Source: Hofstenia miamia
Taxonomy: Eukaryota > Xenacoelomorpha > Acoela > Hofsteniidae
Assembly: GCA_900660155.1 (NCBI GenBank)
Contig: CABFPE010000017.1
Location: 2,597,525 to 2,661,524 of the forward strand
Reading direction: 5' to 3'
DNA length: 64,000 bases
The notes beneath the pieces are model-generated. The model saw only the letters and a list, made by a program, of their open reading frames with translations. It did not search any database and was not told the origin of the DNA. How positions within the stretch are numbered: position 1 is the stretch's first letter; the number at the start of each line of letters is the position of its first letter. The position numbers were made by a program, and so were the translations under genes. This document shows, one piece after another, positions 58,884-64,000 of the stretch.

Positions 58884-60270
58884 GGTATATATTTATCACA
58901 AGTCTATTATTGACTCAATTTAATCCCTGATCACACGACCAATTTCTATGGGGCACTGGGTTTTTCAATTTTTGAATTTTATATGATGCTTCCCTTTTCA
59001 AGTGACTTTAATCAAATTTCCAATTTTTAGAAACTATAATAATGAGCATGCAAAATAATTTTTTTTTTGATTATTTTTAACCTTAAAATAAAACAACAAA
59101 CAAGGCTTTAAGCATTAACGTAAATGAAATTTTAAGTTTGCAAAACTTGTTTTGTTTTTAAATGGCAAACTAATTACAGTTTTGCCAAATTTCTATTCAT
59201 ATTTCATCATACATTGTTACAAGATCATTATTTAACATTATTGTAAAGATGAATCTTCTTACCAAAATGTTTACCAAAATGCATCTTTTTGCCAAAATAT
59301 AAATCAAAAGATAGAAAAGACGTTGCAAAAATTTCCAATGTGCTTGGTATTTCATTTTGAAGCATTTCATCATGATCTATGTATATTAGTGGTGGTAGAC
59401 ATCACCATTCTCATCATGTTATTTTAACAGATTGTTTGAACAACATTTTACAAAATGACTCAGCCTTCTGACAAAGATACTTGGAGCACTTAATTAATGC
59501 TTTTAAAAAAGTCTTCTCAAAGTTTCTTGAGAGGTTTCAAGCTGTTTAACATTTAGCTGGAAATACAAAGTCAAAGAAGATATTCACCTTCGAAAAACAA
59601 AGAATTCTCTTTGATTTATTATAGAAAATGTTGTTTCAGTGATAAAATTAAATATGCTTTTTATTGTGTGAAAAGTAATTGATTCCTAATTTGGGGCACA
59701 CTCTATATGTCATGTTTTAACTAAGGATGTGCCGGAATCCGGTATCCGGTGAATTCAGCAATTACACAACCGGATTCGACTATCCGGTATTCGATAAAAT
59801 TGGACTTTTTACAGGACTTTATCGGATACCATATTCTGAGATAAAGCTTGATTTAAAAAAGAATTTTCGAGAAAAAAACTATATTTTTCCATAATTTGGA
59901 AGTTTTCATGCAAAAAATAAGTTGTTTTTTAGACATATCAGGACGTAGTCTTTTAATATTTATTTATTTTCATTCGCTAGAGGTTTATATTAAATGAAAA
60001 ACGAGGTTGATCTTCATTAATAATTTTTAGCAAACAAAAATCATAAAAGTAATATTTTCTTCTGTTGGTATATTTTGCAATCAGCTTAAAATTAGATGGT
60101 TTTCAGACCAGGGGTGCAGTTAAATAGCAAGTTATAAAGTCATAAAACATCATGCTTTTGTCGTTTGAAAAATAATTCATTTGTTGCTGGAATGTCATAA
60201 ATGTCCTATTTTGGAATAGTTTCATTAAATTAAAAAAAAAACTTAAAAACTAATGCTGGATTGTGACTGC
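58884..60270. other. No gene recognised; CCGGTATCCGG-type patch at 59736-59800
   Basis: GGATGTGCCGGAATCCGGTA and ACTATCCGGTATTCG resemble ends of short hAT-type elements; no partner end found. Confidence 0.3.
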
Positions 60271-60272
60271 TT

Positions 60273-60275
<3 letters not shown>

Positions 60276-60305
<30 letters not shown>
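60276..60305. repeat. (TA)n microsatellite
   Basis: About 14 TA units. Confidence 0.95.
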
Positions 60306-60308
<3 letters not shown>

Positions 60309-60843
60309 GTACATGGTTTTTTAATAAAATATGGCGTAATTAAAGGACTTTTATAATTGTTCAAATTTGGATAATTTAGTATTTATTAGCAAATGTAGCC
60401 AAATATTTTGAAAATTGACGTTTACAAAAATTATGCATTTTTCCAAGTATTTGGCAACTATTTGCCAAATTTTCCAATCGTATTTACTAGGGCCTCTCTT
60501 AAATTATTCATGTTACTTTGCCCAAATATATTTTGTTTCCCGCACTGTTTGAATTCAGAAATGTTTCTGATTGATATTTAAATTAGTTCTGTGCGTCCCT
60601 TTTTTTATTTTTATTTTATCTACACAAAAATGGTACTCAGAATATAAGAAGCTTGTGCACGTTCTTTTGTCATCACTGTACCGCAAAAAACACCGCACTG
60701 CCTCATACCTGTCACCAGTCACGCACCATTCTATTATTAAATATTAATGCAAGGTTAATAAAGTGTATTATATAAACAAAAGAAAAGGGAAACAAACGAA
60801 AACAACGCTGTACAAAGATCAAGCTCCTAAACAGAATTAAATA

Positions 60844-61167
60844 TTAAGAACAAAACAAAAAAAACAAACATGAAGTTATAATGGAGATATGAACACTAAC
60901 ACAAAATGAAAGAAAACTAAACTGAATTTCTCCATTTTTGTAATTACAATATAATAATTTAGTTGGTCGTGAATGATCATTATTTTTCCATACTGCATTA
61001 TTTATAGCACTTTGAATTGAATTGTTTACAAGTAATAACGGGTAATATTGTATTTGGTATATTAATTTAGTTAATAAAAGAACATTAATGGCTTTGGCCT
61101 TACCATAAATAGACATTTTAAGATTCGCAATAAAATTTATTAATAATTTATTATCATTTATCATCAT
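60844..61167 (-). mobile_element. L1/Tx1-like LINE, C-terminal RT fragment
   Basis: One open frame reading NFIANLKMSIYGKAKAINVL, LLTKLIYQIQYYPLLL, IQSAINNAVWKNNDHSRPTK, CNYKNGEIQ. The pattern (LS..GK..INVL..SKL.Y...........I...VW......K..L.....GGI) is the region after the RT catalytic core in L1/Tx1-type elements. It abuts the repeat at 61173. Confidence 0.55.
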
Positions 61168-61172
61168 TATTA

Positions 61173-62764
61173 CATATCAAGAAATTGCTAACAAATATTT
61201 TTAGCCCTCTTGTGGCCAATGCTCATTACGTTTAAAATGACGTAATTATTCTCAAGTGAAAATTGAGAATGTTATTAATGTAATTTAAAAACTGTTTACT
61301 GATTTCAATACAATTTGTGATTATATATATTTTAAAATAATAATTTACTAAAAGTAAAAGAAATGAAAAAGTGTAATGTTTAACTGTTCCTGAACTTTTC
61401 AATTCATAAACAGTTAATTGAAATCTTATTGATTCAATTACAAATTTATCGAATGCTTCTTCTATACACTTGATTGCTGCTCCAATCTAAATAAATACAA
61501 TAAATTTAAAAATACAAAAAAATGTAATGGAAAATATAGGAGATGAAAATGAAAAATAGGACATATTTTGAAAAGTATTTCAAATGATAACTCTTCGATT
61601 GAACGCCTATGACAACTACGATAAAATTAATAGAACTGAAGATGTTAAAGATTTAGTGATTTCTTCCACACATTTTGGGTTTTTTGCAAAAGCAGTGATT
61701 TTTAAAAGCGTTAATTCCGTTTTGCATATTGCCATCAATTTGCACAACTACTATGTTTTATATGTACTCTGAGATTGATTAGTATCAAATGAATTTATTG
61801 AAATTAAAGGTTATGAGTAGCATTTCCAGGGTAGACGAATGCTGGGCTAATTTAATACCGCACTTAGTTTTACATACTAGAAGTATGAAAACAATGCTTA
61901 CTGCTACAAAATTGTGCTACAATTATCGTTAAATCAGCTTTAATCAATTTCTTCTAGAGTGTTAATCATTAGTTACATGTAAGTGGTTATCAATCCGCTA
62001 TATTTACAAACACAGCCTTAGACCTACGTGGCTGTACTATAATACAAACTCTCCAATTATTCCGATTTCGTCGGGAGTATCCAGATTTTGGGTGAGATAT
62101 CCCGAATCCAGACACCTAAATTGTAGGCAGAGGAGAAATCCCAATATTTAAAGCGAGCGTAAAAAAATTATATACTGCTTTTTCCTTGGAAAATAAATAA
62201 ATTTCTTTCTTCAAACACTTAGAGTACATAAATTTTCAATAAATATGGATATCATTTAATAATATTAGTCATTATAGTATTAGTATAATATCCTATAGAC
62301 TATCTCGTTTCCAATCTGTCCATCAGCAATGTAAATTTACATTAAATCATTGAGGAAAAAGTAGGTCCTCTATCTTTCACTTATGCATTAAATCGTATTT
62401 GCTTGAATATTAAGATGTTCTAATTCCTTCATTTTTGAAATTCCTAAAATTGTGCCCAAAATCCCAACGATGGATGGAAATAGGTTGACAGTCTGTACAA
62501 TACATTCATGTATACATTTAAATCAGAAAATAGAAAATTTTTCAACGTATAAGAATAAATCAATAATTCATTTACATACATTCCTCAAAAGCATCTCTTC
62601 CAAAAAATAATCCATAAAACAACCTTATTCCTATGAAACAGTAAGATTTGCAAGAGGCTGTTTTAAGAATTCACTTAGTGTCTAAACGGCGGGATGTGTA
62701 GCAAGAAAATTATGAAATTGAAAAATAAAGGAATCACACTTTCATGTAAAGTTACTTTTATTAA
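61173..62764. repeat. Two-part repeat, copy 2, split by 1.2 kb
   Basis: Part a is 61173-61266 and part b is 62492-62764. The 1225 nt between them are absent from copy 1. Part b ends in an unoccupied TTAA (62761-62764), where copy 1 has a piggyBac element. The intervening DNA has a GC-rich patch (GATTTCGTCGGGAGTATCC, 62064-62082) but no recognised ends. Confidence 0.8.
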
Positions 62765-63161
62765 TACAATATGTAACCTTTATAAGACAATAGAGAAATT
62801 CAAATTTTGTCAGTTTTTATAGGGGAGATGGAGAGATGCACATTGAATTTCCATATCAGACACTAGTTCAGGTCTGAAAATGGATCAAGATATGTTGAAC
62901 AAAGTCAACCCAACATTCGTCGGACATTGACAAAGCATTGGTTAAATATCGAGCTGATTTGGAAAAAATCATTGAGAAGGGAGCCAATTACATTGAAATT
63001 AAATTTTAGAACATTGATATTTGATATTTACACATTGAATATGATCAGGTATAGGATTTTTATGTCAATAAATATGCGTAGGTATGTCCTAAAATATGTA
63101 CATAAAAATACCAAAATATGTCATTGAATATATCAGTTAAAGAAGACATAAAACCATCAAA
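62765..63161. other. No gene recognised
   Basis: AT-rich; only short ORFs. Confidence 0.4.
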
Positions 63162-63443
63162 TTACTCAATTTCAAGTTTGTTCCACATGATCATCATGTT
63201 AATTTTCAAGTTTTCCACAGTGAATCTTTGCTTATGGGGAACCAAAATTCGGCTGAATCCACTAAAACATAGCTCAATATCCACGCTGACGGTTGGAGCA
63301 AACTTAAAATTTCTAATTCTCGAGATTGGATGGCTTATAAAAAAGTTTGGATCAGTCGGAAGTTCCTGACGCAGTGTTCTTCCATAATTCAGCACAGTCT
63401 CCCAATCCGGACCGTCTTGTGAGAACATCTCCATAGCAAACAT
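63162..63443 (-). pseudogene. hAT-type transposase C-terminal (dimerisation) fragment
   Basis: Ends FKFAPTVSVDIELCFSGFSR, ILVPHKQRFTVENLKINMMI. This matches the C-terminal dimerisation region of hAT transposases and derived host proteins (P.TSVDVERSFS......R...T.ENL..). The first 45 residues (GPDWETVLNYGRTLRQELP) may be upstream linker. The catalytic part is not seen upstream, so it is either a remnant or the last exon of a gene outside the window. Confidence 0.55.
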
Positions 63444-64000
63444 TGTTAATTCTCAGAAATAGCCGCATTGTACTCTTTTTTATGAGAAATATACCAATAT
63501 ATATTTAAAATTACGTCAAAAACTTGAATTGTGCAGAAATATGTTAAACACATGTTTAATTGTAAAAACATAATAATCCTATCCCTGAATACATTATGAC
63601 AGTTTGTATATACCCATGTTCCTCATTTTTAATAAAAAATAATTCATAAAAACAGACATTACAATAAATCTAAAAAATTAACACAAACACTATATAACTT
63701 TCTAGAAGACGTGCATGCAAGTTTCTCTAATGACAGTATTATTACCAACATTATAGTGAAACATTGACCCAACTCAACCCATTTAAAGCCCGGCACTACT
63801 TAAGTAAGGATTTATAAAATTCAAAAAATTTTAAATTCAGTGAATCACATGTCTATATAATAATCAACGTAACTCTATTGAGCGTTTTGTATACATATAT
63901 TTGACCCCGTACCAATTATGAATTACAAAATAAACATTTATTGAATAAATTTCTTTGAAAGCAGGACTGATATTAATGTAATTATTGGTAAAGCTTGATA
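63444..64000. other. Right edge, nothing recognised
   Basis: AT-rich without coding traces. Confidence 0.4.

Noticed and set aside
57874-58930. 340-350 codon ORFs on both strands
   Set aside because: Made almost entirely of N from the assembly gap.
1-64000. LTR retrotransposons, endogenous viruses or Polintons
   Set aside because: No gag, protease, integrase, capsid or envelope traces and no long terminal repeats were recognised.
1-64000. CRISPR array, operon or bacterial-type mobile island
   Set aside because: No regularly spaced repeats; gene structure and elements are clearly animal-type.

Overview
The window looks like a piece of a strongly AT-rich animal genome, probably an aquatic invertebrate. 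The evidence is a multi-exon gene built from animal extracellular modules (EGF, LDL-receptor class A), spliceosomal introns with GTA donors, and dense remains of animal-type transposable elements (Tc1/mariner, piggyBac, hAT, CR1/L2-like LINEs, a Penelope-like element). No bacterial features, operons or CRISPR arrays are visible. The sequence has four assembly gaps.

The centre of the window is one large gene on the minus strand, from a start codon at 40707 to a stop at 10111. Reading splice sites by eye gives 22 coding exons. Every exon-exon junction is phase-compatible, all 21 donors begin GTA, and the exons add up to 2877 nt, or 958 residues plus stop. The predicted protein is a single-pass type I receptor: signal peptide, a short unassigned domain, EGF, a long beta-propeller-like region whose C-terminal part resembles LDL-receptor class B (YWTD) blades, a second EGF, four LDLa repeats, a Ser/Thr/Pro-rich and then Cys-rich stalk, a transmembrane helix, and a 58-residue tail. 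The tail carries an acidic dileucine (EKEKLI) and ends exactly in DDMLL, the DXXLL type of Golgi-endosome sorting signal. I infer a cargo-sorting or endocytic receptor related to the LRP/SorLA group. No specific orthologue could be assigned.

Layout. 1-1.6 kb: broken piggyBac element running off the left edge. 1.6-4.7 kb: no gene seen. 4.8-5.5 kb: two inverted Penelope-like GIY-YIG fragments. 5.5-6.8 kb: palindromic repeats, followed by a LINE fragment (6.8-7.3 kb). 10.1-40.7 kb: the receptor gene, with LINE, RT, Tc1 and hAT-type insertions in its introns. 41-45 kb: foldbacks and GC-rich short repeats. 45.4-47 kb: L2/CR1-like LINE, with a separate LINE 3' end at 50.4 kb. 50.8-56.8 kb: three Tc1-like transposases, one of them duplicated around a single N. 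56.8-64 kb: a two-copy repeat, one copy with a piggyBac element inserted at its TTAA, a 1-kb gap, a Tx1/L1-like LINE piece and a hAT-like C-terminal ORF.

Only the receptor gene looks like a functional host gene. The other coding traces are decayed mobile elements.
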